Below are positions 1-8,606 of a stretch of DNA of 64,000 nucleotides, piece by piece. The notes under the pieces were generated by a model, which saw only the letters and a list, made by a program, of their open reading frames with translations, made no database searches and was not told the DNA's origin. The translations under genes were made by a program, and so were the position numbers. Within the stretch, counting starts at the first letter, position 1. Each line of letters begins with the position of its first letter. Source of the DNA: Paenibacillus sp. JNUCC32 (GTDB lineage: Bacteria > Bacillota > Bacilli > Paenibacillales > Paenibacillaceae); the NCBI RefSeq assembly GCF_014863545.1, contig NZ_CP062260.1, positions 496,001-560,000 of the forward strand, given 5' to 3'.

Positions 1-394
1 AGAGCTGATACGACTCGTTTTGCTGAATTTTATACGAGACTTGGGGATATCTTGCCCTGAACTCATGGAGCCATGACGGCAGCTCTACCGAAGACAGGGT
101 ATTGATGCCAAGGCTCAGCGTTCCTTTATCTCCGTTCCCGACCTCTTTCACTTCGGCTTTAGCCTCTTCCATGAGCTGGGTCATTTGGAGCGCGTATTTG
201 TACAGCGCTTTCCCCGATTCGGTGATTTCCAGCCGCTTCCCTCTTCGATATACCAAGACCGATCCGAGTTCTTCCTCCATGGCTTTCAGCTGCTGACTGA
301 GCGGCGGCTGGGATATATGAAGCCGGTTGGCGGCGAGCGAGATGGTGCCTTCCTCCACGATGGCAATAAAATAGCGGAGCTGCCTGATATCCAT
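1..394 (-). CDS. LysR-family transcriptional regulator (partial, C-terminus outside window)
   Basis: Read on the minus strand from an ATG at 394, the gene runs off the left edge, leaving about 131 residues. The start is typical LysR: MDIRQLRYFIAIVEEGTISL, then the recognition region LHISQPPLSQQLKAMEEELG, giving the winged helix-turn-helix in residues 1-60. The linker helix and first strand of the effector domain (GTLSLGINTLSSVELP) follow. An AAGGAGG ribosome binding site lies about 13 nt before the ATG; an in-frame TTG closer to it is too near to serve. Family knowledge: a cytoplasmic tetrameric regulator with a small-molecule co-inducer. The target is unknown because the neighbour on the far side is not visible; the ankyrin gene is divergent from it. 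Confidence 0.9.
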   Translation of the reverse strand, partial: MDIRQLRYFIAIVEEGTISLAANRLHISQPPLSQQLKAMEEELGSVLVYRRGKRLEITESGKALYKYALQMTQLMEEAKAEVKEVGNGDKGTLSLGINTLSSVELPSWLHEFRARYPQVSYKIQQNESYQL

Positions 395-518
395 ATGCTT
401 ATGCAAACCTCCTTGTATATGAAAAACCTTCATAAATTCAATTTTTTAAGTATTTTTCATATGGTTCTGTCTCATGGTAGCATACCCATATATACGATAG
501 AAAGAGGGGGAGTATCGG

Positions 519-1193
519 GTGCTGCGTATAACAGCTATGCTATTGATCCTTTTCCTGTCGGCCTGTCAACCAAATTCGGAGAAACACGAGGTGAAGAAGA
601 ATATGGATCGTCAACTCATTGAATCCGCCGAGCAAGGGAATACGGAGCAAGTACGACAGCTTCTTCAATCCGGCGCTAACATCGATGCGACGGATGAACA
701 GGGAAGAACGGCGGTGATGGCGGCAACCTACCGCAATCATGTCGATACGGTAGACGCCTTGATTCAGGCTGGCGCCGATATCAATATTCGGGATCATCAA
801 CTGAATAATGTGTTTTTGTATGCCGGTGCTGAAGGAATGCTGGACATCCTGAGGTTGGCCATTGATGCCGATGCGGATGTGACGCTTACGAACCGTTTTG
901 GCGGTACGGCTCTTATTCCGGCCTCCGACCGCGGTCATGTGGAGATTGTGCAGGAGCTGCTGACCCGGACCAGCGTCGATGTGAACCATATTAATAATTT
1001 GAACTGGACCGCGCTGCTGGAGGCTGTCATTCTCGGTGACGGCAGCGAGAACTATCAGCGTATCGTGAAGCTGCTGCTGGATCATGGGGCAGACCCTGAG
1101 CTTCCGGACGGGAACGGCGTAACTTCCCTGCAGCACGCCCGGGAGCGGGGATATCAAGAAATCGAACGCATCTTAATGGAGGCTGCGAACTAA
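519..1193 (+). CDS. Ankyrin-repeat lipoprotein
   Basis: A 224-residue protein with a GTG start, preceded by a purine-rich AGAGGGGGAG site. The N-terminus MLRITAMLLILFLSAC is a short lipoprotein signal with a lipobox (LSAC), predicting lipidation at Cys16 and attachment to the outer face of the membrane. From about residue 30 to the end there are roughly five ankyrin repeats, shown by the recurring patterns IESAEQGNTEQVRQLLQSGA, GRTAVMAATYRNHVDTVDAL and VKLLLDHGADPELPDGNGVT. Ankyrin repeats bind partner proteins; no catalytic motif is visible. It is divergent from the LysR gene and stands 49 bp before the amidohydrolase gene, so the two could be co-transcribed. The exported location is inferred from the signal alone; the partner is unknown. 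Confidence 0.85.
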   Translation: MLRITAMLLILFLSACQPNSEKHEVKKNMDRQLIESAEQGNTEQVRQLLQSGANIDATDEQGRTAVMAATYRNHVDTVDALIQAGADINIRDHQLNNVFLYAGAEGMLDILRLAIDADADVTLTNRFGGTALIPASDRGHVEIVQELLTRTSVDVNHINNLNWTALLEAVILGDGSENYQRIVKLLLDHGADPELPDGNGVTSLQHARERGYQEIERILMEAAN

Positions 1194-1242
1194 GGGATAT
1201 CGAAAAGAGGGCAGATATAAGCGAGAAGGGGATGAAGGTTAT

Positions 1243-2469
1243 ATGAACAAACACAGCAAGGCATACTGGCTGCTGCATGTCCGACTGGAAACGGGTTACC
1301 GCTACGAGGATGACGTGGTGACCGGAACCGAAACGGGACTTTTTCATGTGAGGATAGAGAATGGGGCTTTTTCTGAGATTCGTCCCGCGGAGGCTTTGCC
1401 GGATTCGCTGCTGCCGACATGGGATATGAAGGGGAATCTGATGCTGCCCTCTTTTAGAGATATGCATATCCACCTGGACAAAACCTATTATGGAGGACCA
1501 TGGAAGGCACCGCTTCGTCCGGCTCACGGAATCTTCAGCCGGATCGAGGAGGAAGAGAGGCTGCTTCCCGAGCTTCTTCCCACCGCCAAGGAGCGAGCGG
1601 AGGGACTGCTGGATCTGCTGCTGCGATACGGTTCTACCCATGTCCGCTCCCACTGCAATGTGGATCCCGTCGTCGGTCTGAAAAATTTGGAAGCCACCTT
1701 GCAGGCGGTTGAAGGATATAAGGAAAAAGCTTTTGTGGAGATCGTTGCTTTTCCTCAGCACGGCTTGCTTCGCAGCCAGTCCGTATCCCTGGTCAGGGAA
1801 GCGCTCCGGAACGGAGCCGCGCTGGTAGGCGGGCTGGATCCCACGACGGTAGACGAGGATATGGAGAAATCGCTGAACACCGTGATGGAGCTGGCGGTGG
1901 AAGCCAACGCCGGCATTGATCTGCACCTGCATGAGTCGTCCCAGATCGGACTGAATGCCTTTAAACGGGTAGCTGATCTTACGGAAGAGGCGGGTTGGAA
2001 CGGAAGAGTCACGCTCAGCCATGCCCTCGCTTTCGCGGACGTCTCACCAAGCGAGGTGGATGAAGTGGCGATTCGGTTAGCGGACTTGGGTATTTCCGTC
2101 ACCTCCTCCGTACCGCTTGGCCGAACCATCCCGATCCCGCAGCTGCACCGCCGCGGCGTGAACATCTCGCTTGGGCAAGACAGCATTATGGACCATTGGT
2201 CCCCGTTCGGCAAAGGGGATAATCTGGACAAGGCGGGCACGCTGGCCGAACGCTTCCATATGAGCGATGAGCGTTCGCTCGGACAGGCCCTCGGGTTTAT
2301 TACGGGAGGCGTGACGCCGCTAGACCAGGACGGCCGCTATGCGTGGCCAAACGTCGGGGATGCGGCGGATGCGGTGATTGTGGAAGCCAGCTGCTCCGCA
2401 GAAGCCGTTGCCAGGCGGTCCCGCCGCCATGCCGTGCTGTTTAAGGGAAACCCGGTTTACGGAATATGA
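1243..2469 (+). CDS. Amidohydrolase, cytosine-deaminase-like
   Basis: A 408-residue metal-dependent hydrolase of the amidohydrolase superfamily. Metal ligands are recognisable in order: HIHLDK (first His-x-His strand, near residue 75), RSHCNVDP, DLHLHES (strand with His ligands, middle of the protein), LSHAL, and GQDSIMDHW (the active-site Asp). This order and the HIHLDK variant match cytosine deaminase and related enzymes rather than adenosine deaminase or dihydroorotase. The substrate cannot be set from sequence: no cytosine permease (codB) or pyrimidine gene is adjacent. The start ATG is preceded by GAAGG. It follows the ankyrin lipoprotein gene by 49 bp and is closed by a strong hairpin terminator, so these two genes probably form one unit. 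Confidence 0.85.
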   Translation: MNKHSKAYWLLHVRLETGYRYEDDVVTGTETGLFHVRIENGAFSEIRPAEALPDSLLPTWDMKGNLMLPSFRDMHIHLDKTYYGGPWKAPLRPAHGIFSRIEEEERLLPELLPTAKERAEGLLDLLLRYGSTHVRSHCNVDPVVGLKNLEATLQAVEGYKEKAFVEIVAFPQHGLLRSQSVSLVREALRNGAALVGGLDPTTVDEDMEKSLNTVMELAVEANAGIDLHLHESSQIGLNAFKRVADLTEEAGWNGRVTLSHALAFADVSPSEVDEVAIRLADLGISVTSSVPLGRTIPIPQLHRRGVNISLGQDSIMDHWSPFGKGDNLDKAGTLAERFHMSDERSLGQALGFITGGVTPLDQDGRYAWPNVGDAADAVIVEASCSAEAVARRSRRHAVLFKGNPVYGI

Positions 2470-2477
2470 TAAAGGGG

Positions 2478-2526
2478 CAGCCGCTGCATGCCGGACTTTT
2501 CCGGCGTGCAGCGGCTGTTGTTGGTT
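2478..2526 (+). terminator. Rho-independent terminator after amidohydrolase
   Basis: An 18-bp stem begins CAGCCGCTGCATGCCGG and closes with its complement ending CAGCGGCTG (one G-U pair), with a 4-5 nt loop and a T-rich tail. It sits 9 bp after the stop codon. Confidence 0.85.
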
Positions 2527-2551
2527 TATAGGCTTTAAGGCGCCAGGTCCC

Positions 2552-3238
2552 TTATTGATGAACGCCTTTGACAACGAAACCGTCTCCCGCCCGGTTCGGA
2601 TTGGAGGGAATGGAGGTAACGGTTGAATTCTGGAGCATAATGCCCCCATCATCCGCCGTGAGTTTGGGGCGTTTCCCATTGACGCGGCAGCAGGAGAAGA
2701 CAACGGGGGACAATCGTGCCATCGTGGCAAGCGCCCCATTGATTTGCGGCGCTTCGACGATCCATTCCGCCGAGGTCTGCGGACCGCTATACCGCTGCAA
2801 TGTTCGAAAGGTCCAGTTCCGGGATACGTTGCGAAGGCAGATCAGCCAGTTCGACCCGCTGCACTTGATGATGCTGGCATGCATGCGGTCACCCGGCTGA
2901 ATGGGCAGCGGAATGAACGTAAGCGAGGCGGGGAGAATCTCCCACCAAGCATAATAATAAGCCTTGCCGTCTATCCAATCATGACCCGTTCCGGTCTGTA
3001 TCAAATTGCTGTTGCTGAATCCGTCAATGCCGATCCAGGCCGAGGAGTAGGACGTCCCGCGGCTTGGCCGAACAAACGGCACATTCCATTTGGCGGAGAC
3101 CCGTTTGAAAGCCCCTTTTTTTCCAGTGATAGAGTATCCGCTCCAATTGCTTGATATCCATCCGATGTTACGACGCGGCTTGGCTGTAGTGTCAAGTTGG
3201 CATGTGTGATTCCACTGACCTGTCGTGGAAATCCCCAT
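2552..3238 (-). CDS. G1/A4-family glutamic-peptidase-like protein
   Basis: A 228-residue protein resembling the eqolisin (peptidase A4/G1) fold. Visible hallmarks are ISSNWSGY (residues 28-35), SAWIGIDGFS followed by LIQTGTG (Gln81, in the position of the family's catalytic Gln), YYAWWEILP, and AEWIVEAPQ (Glu158/Glu162, the segment carrying the catalytic Glu). The family is best known as secreted fungal acid proteases; bacterial members exist but are less studied. No signal peptide is seen, so it would be cytoplasmic or released in another way. The ATG at 3238 has GGCGGTG at good spacing; a GTG nine bases earlier is also possible. It is transcribed toward the amidohydrolase and shares the intergenic terminator region. 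Activity is inferred from motifs only. Confidence 0.72.
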   Translation of the reverse strand: MGISTTGQWNHTCQLDTTAKPRRNIGWISSNWSGYSITGKKGAFKRVSAKWNVPFVRPSRGTSYSSAWIGIDGFSNSNLIQTGTGHDWIDGKAYYYAWWEILPASLTFIPLPIQPGDRMHASIIKCSGSNWLICLRNVSRNWTFRTLQRYSGPQTSAEWIVEAPQINGALATMARLSPVVFSCCRVNGKRPKLTADDGGIMLQNSTVTSIPSNPNRAGDGFVVKGVHQ

Positions 3239-3362
3239 AATCTCCACCGCCTTTACTAGATTGATAGTATATCTAATGAAGAATCGGTAGAGTTGGTATG
3301 GGTTATGTGTTAGAAAGTTTGAACAGGCAGCCCTTAAATCTATTTTTCAGGTTAATCGAGTC

Positions 3363-3848
3363 TTAAGGGATATGCCGTAAGGCAAAAACAAACAGGATCA
3401 TGGCCCCTATGGAGGTGACCGTCCGTACATGGTTCCAGGCCGTCCATTTACTTAGGTAGGCATTCCAGACCTCGCTTCCTGCGCTGCTCGCAGGATCAAC
3501 GGCAGCCAGCGCGTCATTGAGCGGGACATTGAAGGCCATCGTTACGATGAATCCCGTCAGATACAGCAGACCGGCGGCCAGCAAGTAGACGGATCCCGGT
3601 TCTCCCCAGCGTAGGACGGATAGGACTGCAAGAACGATACTGGTTAGGGCGGTACCTGTAAACAGTGCACCGAACGTGGGGTTGAGTATGGTTGCATTGA
3701 TGGACTGCATGGCGTTAATCCCTTGTTCGTTCGGAATCCGCGATAAAGCGGTCATCATGAAGGATGAGAAGGCGAAGAACAGGCCGGCTATAAGGCCCGA
3801 GCCTGTCACTGAAAATAGAGCCAGCAAAAAAATCAAGCGATCACTCAT
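3363..3848 (-). CDS. DUF1772 (anthrone-oxygenase-like) membrane protein
   Basis: A 161-residue integral membrane protein with about four hydrophobic segments. It starts MSDRLIFLLALFSVTGSGLI and contains the FAFSSFMMTALSRIP segment and the late motif WTAWNHVRTVTSIGAM, all typical of DUF1772. The family is related to fungal anthrone oxygenases, but bacterial members mostly lack assigned roles. The ATG at 3848 is preceded by GGAGG with 10-nt spacing; longer in-frame starts lack such a site. A perfect palindrome at 3917-3930 lies in its upstream region and is probably bound by a regulator encoded elsewhere. Confidence 0.82.
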   Translation of the reverse strand: MSDRLIFLLALFSVTGSGLIAGLFFAFSSFMMTALSRIPNEQGINAMQSINATILNPTFGALFTGTALTSIVLAVLSVLRWGEPGSVYLLAAGLLYLTGFIVTMAFNVPLNDALAAVDPASSAGSEVWNAYLSKWTAWNHVRTVTSIGAMILFVFALRHIP

Positions 3849-3916
3849 GGGCAGGTTACCTCCAGTTTTAGATGTGATTCTGACATTTGATTCCATGTAT
3901 ATCCACTTAATAATTG

Positions 3917-3930
3917 TTTGTACATACAAA
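3917..3930. promoter_or_regulatory. Palindromic operator candidate TTTGTACATACAAA
   Basis: TTTGTA and TACAAA arms flank a 2-nt centre, about 70 bp upstream of the DUF1772 start. The size and symmetry suit a MarR/HxlR or TetR dimer. No such regulator gene adjoins it, so the binding protein is unknown. Confidence 0.45.
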
Positions 3931-4059
3931 TATATTAGCGTTTTCGGCAAAAGTAAAGACCTAAAATTGAAGGAATGAAGATATAGAGGGATCTGTATAC
4001 TTGTTTTTACTATATATGGTAATAAGCATATCTACGCTATTTACTAAATAGAGTTGAAT

Positions 4060-4079
4060 ATACGCTTTCGTAAGCGTAT
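4060..4079. promoter_or_regulatory. Palindromic operator candidate upstream of sugar ABC operon
   Basis: ATACGCTT and AAGCGTAT form perfect 8-bp arms around TCGT, 52 bp before the binding-protein gene at 4131. The site is well placed for a repressor of the importer operon. The regulator is not encoded next to it. Confidence 0.5.
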
Positions 4080-4130
4080 CCAAAATTTGGATCATATATT
4101 CAATGTGTTCAGCCAAAAGGAGGGATCCGT

Positions 4131-5531
4131 ATGAAGTCAGGCAAGAGGGGGATTTGGCTAGTAACGACGGCTTTATTAAGCGTTTCTTTGTTGTTCGGTT
4201 GTACCGGTGGCAAGGGAACGCCGGCCGATACCGGCGATCCGGAGCCGGGAAAGGACGGAGAGACGGCGAAGAAAATCATTACCGTTACGTTTCGGGATGA
4301 CGGGATCGGCGAGAACGGAGCGTTCTATAAATGGCTTAAGGAAGTGTCGGCCAGTTACCCTGACAAAAGCGTAGAGATTAAGCCGACACCGATTCAGGCA
4401 TCGGAAGGCGATTATTTTGCCAAGGTGGCCCTGGCGCTGAAATCCAAAGATACGGCGCCCGATATCGTGACGGAAGATACCTTCATTTTGAACTCGGATG
4501 CCAGCGCCGGCTATCTGGAGCCGCTCGACGATAAATTGACGGGATGGGAAGACTGGGGCAACGGCTCCTTCATCGAAGCGATGAAGAAGGGGGTCACTGC
4601 CAGCGATGGCAAGGTATACGGCGTGCCGTATAACACGGATTCCAGGGGCCTTTGGTATAACAAGGATATTTTCAAACAAGCGGGTCTTCCGGAGGATTGG
4701 CAGCCTAAGAATTGGGAGGAGGTCTTAAACGCTGCGCGAACGATCAAGGAGAAGGCGCCCGACGTTGTACCGATCTGGATGAACATGGGCAAGGCTACAG
4801 GCGAAGCTACCTCCATGCAAACCTACGAGATGCTGCTCTACGGAACGGGCGAAAGGCTGTATGACGATGCCAGCGGCAAATGGATTACGAAAAGCCAGGG
4901 CATTCTGGACGCGCTGACTTTTGTGGAAACGGTCAACAAAGAGAAGCTGGGACCGCCGCTCTCCAAAGTATTGAACGGCCAGGCAGGCAACACGGCTTCC
5001 CGCGAATACCTGCCGCAGGGCAAGCTGGCGATTTCGCTGGACGGCTCCTGGATCACGGGCAACTACATGGAAACAGGCGCGGCGCCATGGCCAGAATACA
5101 AAGACGTGCTCGGCTTTGCGCCGATGCCGACCAGCCAAGGACAGGAGCCCGGCTCGATTACGCTGGCCGGAGGCTGGGCGCTGTCGATTCCAAGCAATTC
5201 CAAGAACAAAGACGAGGCATGGGAATTTATCAAGTATGCGCTGGGCAAGGAAAATACCCAGAAGCTCGTCATGTCCTCCGGCAATATTACGGTGCGTGCC
5301 GATGTTGCCAAGGATCCGGAATATACGAAAATGCCGTTTAACGAAATCGCGACCGAATACCTGCAGAACGCAGAGTTTAGACCGGCTCAGGAGAAGTATC
5401 CGGAAGTGTCGACGCAGATCCAGACGATGGTGGAATCCGTAGCAACCGGAACATCGCCTGCGGATGCCATGAATAAATACGCGCAGGATGTTACCCGCAT
5501 CGTTGGTGCGGATCATATCGTGGAGAAATAA
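4131..5531 (+). CDS. ABC sugar transporter, substrate-binding lipoprotein
   Basis: A 466-residue extracellular solute-binding protein of family 1 (MalE/UgpB-like). The signal ends in the lipobox LLFGC (Cys24), so the protein is anchored outside the membrane. Family features are the early strand KIITVTFRDDGIGENGAF, DIVTEDTFILNSDASAGYLEPLDD, YGVPYNTDSRGLWYNKDIF and SLDGSWITGNY, followed by the lipoprotein-typical tail SITLAGGWALSIPSNSKNKD. It would capture a mono- or oligosaccharide and hand it to the two permeases downstream; the sugar cannot be told. The RBS AGGAGGG is 7-8 nt before the ATG. An intergenic hairpin after the stop probably keeps its expression above that of the permeases. Confidence 0.92.
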   Translation: MKSGKRGIWLVTTALLSVSLLFGCTGGKGTPADTGDPEPGKDGETAKKIITVTFRDDGIGENGAFYKWLKEVSASYPDKSVEIKPTPIQASEGDYFAKVALALKSKDTAPDIVTEDTFILNSDASAGYLEPLDDKLTGWEDWGNGSFIEAMKKGVTASDGKVYGVPYNTDSRGLWYNKDIFKQAGLPEDWQPKNWEEVLNAARTIKEKAPDVVPIWMNMGKATGEATSMQTYEMLLYGTGERLYDDASGKWITKSQGILDALTFVETVNKEKLGPPLSKVLNGQAGNTASREYLPQGKLAISLDGSWITGNYMETGAAPWPEYKDVLGFAPMPTSQGQEPGSITLAGGWALSIPSNSKNKDEAWEFIKYALGKENTQKLVMSSGNITVRADVAKDPEYTKMPFNEIATEYLQNAEFRPAQEKYPEVSTQIQTMVESVATGTSPADAMNKYAQDVTRIVGADHIVEK

Positions 5532-5543
5532 CCTGCTATAAGC

Positions 5544-5599
5544 AAAACCGGCTTGCTCAAGCGCTCCCGTCATCGCGGAGACTTGGGCAAGCGGTTTTT
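5544..5599 (+). terminator. Intergenic attenuator hairpin between binding protein and permease
   Basis: AAAACCGGCTTGCTCAAG pairs with CTTGGGCAAGCGGTTTTT (one bulge and one wobble), ending in a short T-run, between the binding-protein gene and the first permease. It is likely a partial terminator or 3' stabiliser within one operon. Confidence 0.65.
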
Positions 5600-5629
5600 C
5601 AGATCATCCGTATGGAAGGAGAACCACAC

Positions 5630-6520
5630 ATGAGCAGTCTGTCCGTGGACGTTTACCCGAAACGAAGAAAAACGTATACCTGGCTCTTTTTTTTGCTGCC
5701 TTCAATCGCGATTATGCTCGTGTTTTTTATATATCCCATCCTGTTAACGTTCTTCTATTCCTTCACCAATCTGGCCTTGACCGGGGAAGCGGCGAGGGAG
5801 CTCAAATTTATCGGCCTCGACAACTATACTCGGATGTTCCAGGATCCCACGGTTCGGATCAGTATTTGGAACACGCTGGTTTTTCTTATCGGTTCGGCGG
5901 TGATCGGGCAGCAGGTGCTGGGATTTCTGATTGCACTGCTGATGAAGCAGAGGAACAAGACCTTTCGGCGCGTGATTGGAACGATTGTGCTTGCGGGCTG
6001 GGTAACGCCCGAGATCGTGTGCGCCCTTTGTCTGTACAGCTTCTTCGGGGATGAAGGCACGCTGAATGCGATTATCACATTTTTCGGATTTTCGGAAGTG
6101 ACCTGGCTGTTTACCGTCCCGATGCTGACGATCATTCTTGCGAATATTTGGCACGGCACGGCCTTCTCGATGCTGGTATTTCAAGCCGCGCTGGATGACG
6201 TGCCGAACGAAATCGAGGAAGCGGCGGTAGTGGATGGAGCCTCCAAGTGGAAAATCTTCACGCGCATCATCATCCCTTACATCAAAAGCACCATTACCAC
6301 GAACATGATGCTGGTTACTTTGCAGACGCTCGGGGTGTTCGGGCTCATCTATGCGATGACCGGAGGCGGTCCGGGCAACTCCACGACGACCCTGCCGATC
6401 TTTATGTACAATCAGGCGTTTGTGAACTATCAATTAGGCTATGGAACCGCTATTTCGCTGCTGCTGCTGCTGATCGGGATTGTGTTAAGCCTCCTGTATA
6501 TCAGGTCGATGAAAGAGTAA
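5630..6520 (+). CDS. ABC sugar transporter permease, MalF/UgpA-like
   Basis: A 296-residue inner-membrane permease with six predicted membrane spans. The cytoplasmic EAA loop, which docks on the ATPase, is visible as EIEEAAVVDGASKWKIFTRI (about residues 190-209). The first span, TWLFFLLPSIAIMLVFFIYPI, is typical of the sugar-permease 1 family. The true start is the ATG at 5630 with GGAGA before it; an upstream ATG at 5612 lies inside that site. The gene ends 16 bp before the second permease. Together with the 4131 protein and the 6537 permease it makes a carbohydrate importer lacking its own ATP-binding subunit. Confidence 0.92.
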   Translation: MSSLSVDVYPKRRKTYTWLFFLLPSIAIMLVFFIYPILLTFFYSFTNLALTGEAARELKFIGLDNYTRMFQDPTVRISIWNTLVFLIGSAVIGQQVLGFLIALLMKQRNKTFRRVIGTIVLAGWVTPEIVCALCLYSFFGDEGTLNAIITFFGFSEVTWLFTVPMLTIILANIWHGTAFSMLVFQAALDDVPNEIEEAAVVDGASKWKIFTRIIIPYIKSTITTNMMLVTLQTLGVFGLIYAMTGGGPGNSTTTLPIFMYNQAFVNYQLGYGTAISLLLLLIGIVLSLLYIRSMKE

Positions 6521-6536
6521 CCAGGGGTGAAATCAT

Positions 6537-7370
6537 ATGAATGCCAAACAACGTAAATTAGTCTATCGAATTCTGCCGTATGCGATTCTTGCGGGGATCG
6601 GCATTTGCTTCGTGCTGCCGCTGCTCTGGGTGCTTGTGGCTTCCGTCGATCCGAATGCAATGCAATCCCTGAAAGTGCCCAGCAAGATTACCGGGGCCAA
6701 TTACGTAGAGGTGATTACCAGCAGCGAGAACCAGCGCGCTTATCTGATCGGCCTGGTGATGTCGCTTGGCCAAGCCGTATTGGTTGTCCTGCTGGCGCTG
6801 CTAGCGGCTTACCCGTTATCCCGTTATCAGATGAAATATAAGAAGCCCTTCATGCTGACCATTCTGTTCATGACCTCGCTGCCGATTACGGCCGTTATGG
6901 TCCCTGTCTACCAGCTGTTCCTGGGGTTAAAGCTGTATGACAACATTTTTGGCGTCATCTTGTTCTATGTAGCGTCGTCCATGCCGTACGGGATATGGAT
7001 GATGAAGAATTTCATGGATTCCGTGCCGAGCGATCTGGAGGAAGCCGCATGGGTGGACGGGGCCTCGGTGTTTACGGGGATCCGCAAGGTAGTGGCGCCG
7101 CTGATGGTTCCGGGGATATGCACGGTGGCAATCTTTACGTTCTCGGGCAGCTGGGGCAATTTCTTCGTTCCGTATATCTTGCTGCAATCGCCCGAGAAGT
7201 TCCCGGCATCCCTGAAGCTGTACCAGTTCTTCGGGCAGTACGGCATGGTCGACTACGGGAGCCTCGCGGCCTTCTCGGTGCTGTACGCCATCCCGGCGAT
7301 CATCATGTATATTCTATCCCAGCAGTTCATGTCCAAGGGCTTCGGGCTGCAGGGCGGAACGAAAGGATAG
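6537..7370 (+). CDS. ABC sugar transporter permease, MalG/UgpE-like
   Basis: A 277-residue second permease with six predicted spans and the EAA motif DLEEAAWVDGASVFTGIRKV. It begins MNAKQRKLVYRILPYAILAG and has the family segment MTSLPITAVMVPVYQLF. The RBS AGGGGTG is at good spacing. It is the last gene of the importer operon and is followed by a strong terminator. No ATPase gene follows, which suggests that a shared ATPase of the MsmX type elsewhere in the genome energises the system (inference from Bacillus knowledge). Confidence 0.92.
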   Translation: MNAKQRKLVYRILPYAILAGIGICFVLPLLWVLVASVDPNAMQSLKVPSKITGANYVEVITSSENQRAYLIGLVMSLGQAVLVVLLALLAAYPLSRYQMKYKKPFMLTILFMTSLPITAVMVPVYQLFLGLKLYDNIFGVILFYVASSMPYGIWMMKNFMDSVPSDLEEAAWVDGASVFTGIRKVVAPLMVPGICTVAIFTFSGSWGNFFVPYILLQSPEKFPASLKLYQFFGQYGMVDYGSLAAFSVLYAIPAIIMYILSQQFMSKGFGLQGGTKG

Positions 7371-7404
7371 CATGCGAATAAAAGGCAGGGCCGCTTGGTG
7401 CCCG

Positions 7405-7439
7405 ACATAAAAAACGGCAGAAATGCCGTTTTTTTATGT
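7405..7439. terminator. Bidirectional terminator
   Basis: The hairpin ACATAAAAAACGGCA/TGCCGTTTTTTTATGT has T-runs on both strands. It serves the importer operon on the plus strand and the convergent AraC gene on the minus strand. Confidence 0.9.
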
Positions 7440-7485
7440 TTGACTGGCGAATCCCTTCCGTTTTGCTGTTCGTATCCGATCGGGT

Positions 7486-8409
7486 TTACGTTTCGTGCGT
7501 GCCGAAGTCCAATGAGTCGCGAAGACGTTTGATATCCCGGATCGGAGGCAATCCGAACATGCGGGCATATTCCCTGTTGAACTGGGTGGGGCTCTCATAG
7601 CCGACCTGAAATCCGGCGTCGGCGGCCGCGAAGGTTTCCGAGAGAAGGAGCCGCCTGGCCTCTTGCAATCGGATTTGCTTTTGATATTGAAGCGGGCTCA
7701 TGGCGGTGATTTCCTTGAAGTGATGATGAAGCGAAGAAGGGCTCATATTGACGGCTGCGGACAGTTTGGCGATGTGCAAGGGCTGATTATAATCACGCTC
7801 GATCAACTGGGCAGCCGCCGCGATGCGCTGCGCATGACTGCCGCTGACGGCAAACTGCTTCAGGGATTGCCCTTGCTCGGCTTGAAGGATTCGATAAAGA
7901 ATTTCCTTCGTGAACAGGGGGGCCAGGACGGGAATATCCTCCGGCGTATCCAGAAGGCGCACGAGGCGGACGACGGCATCCAGCAGCGCTTGATTCATCG
8001 GGCTGACAAACAGGGCTTTTTGGGAGTCGGATTTCTTGGGAGGGGTCTCTTGGCCGGGTTTGATTAGCTCGAAAATCTTATGCTTGTCAAAGTCCAGCCG
8101 GAGACACAGATAAGGCCGCTCGGGTGCCGCCTGGATTACTTGGCCGGATATGGGCAGCTGCAGCGAGACGACAAGATAGCTGGACGGGTCGTAAACATAG
8201 CATTCTTGTGCCAGCATGATTAATTTTCGGCCTTGGACCACGATGCATAGCGCGGGCTCATGAATCGTGTGGACCAATTCCGTCTCGCTGGATGCCCGTA
8301 TAAAATGCAGAGCGGGTATCGACGTACTATATGTACCGTCCATGCCCGTGTATTTTTCTATGTATCCTGCAAGTTCGTTGTGCGGATGGCTTCCTTCATG
8401 GTTGATCAT
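7486..8409 (-). CDS. AraC-family regulator with AraC_N domain (YqhC-like)
   Basis: A 307-residue regulator. The N-terminal half (about residues 10-165; HTIHEPALCIVVQGRKLIML, SSYLVVSLQLPISGQVI, RPYLCLRLDFD) is the AraC_N domain found in YqhC-type regulators. The C-terminal half (about 205-300) holds two helix-turn-helix motifs with PSSLHHHFKEITAMSPLQYQ and GYESPTQFNREYARMFGLPP. Members commonly control neighbouring oxidoreductase genes in response to reactive aldehydes or similar stress. Here it is divergent from an Atu4866-domain gene and a short-chain dehydrogenase, which fits that pattern. The start ATG is at 8409 with GGAGGAT about 12 nt before it. Its trigger is not known. Confidence 0.88.
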   Translation of the reverse strand: MINHEGSHPHNELAGYIEKYTGMDGTYSTSIPALHFIRASSETELVHTIHEPALCIVVQGRKLIMLAQECYVYDPSSYLVVSLQLPISGQVIQAAPERPYLCLRLDFDKHKIFELIKPGQETPPKKSDSQKALFVSPMNQALLDAVVRLVRLLDTPEDIPVLAPLFTKEILYRILQAEQGQSLKQFAVSGSHAQRIAAAAQLIERDYNQPLHIAKLSAAVNMSPSSLHHHFKEITAMSPLQYQKQIRLQEARRLLLSETFAAADAGFQVGYESPTQFNREYARMFGLPPIRDIKRLRDSLDFGTHET

Positions 8410-8460
8410 TCAGGGTCGGTATCCTCCTCCGATGGTATATGGTTCAATCTTAATCAATCA

Positions 8461-8480
8461 TGCAGGAATAGGCAAGAATC
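8461..8480. promoter_or_regulatory. Candidate AraC_N regulator site
   Basis: The stretch holds two similar half-sites in tandem, GCAGGAAT and GCAAGAAT, in the intergenic space between the AraC gene and the Atu4866/SDR genes. Tandem half-sites one helical turn apart suit AraC-type activators. This is a visual call only. Confidence 0.35.
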
Positions 8481-8606
8481 ATGGTGGATTCGGCTACCGG
8501 ATGAATGCGGTGTGAACGCATAATAGAAATATCCTCAATGGTTAAAGGCAGACAGCTATAAATGTAACTCAAGAGGATTAGATAAGAGCGAAGAGGAGGG
8601 AATGGA

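Noticed and set aside
1027..2022. A 331-codon minus-strand frame over the amidohydrolase
   Set aside because: The plus strand has metal-site motifs and a terminator at its end; the frame reads as basic, low-complexity shadow.
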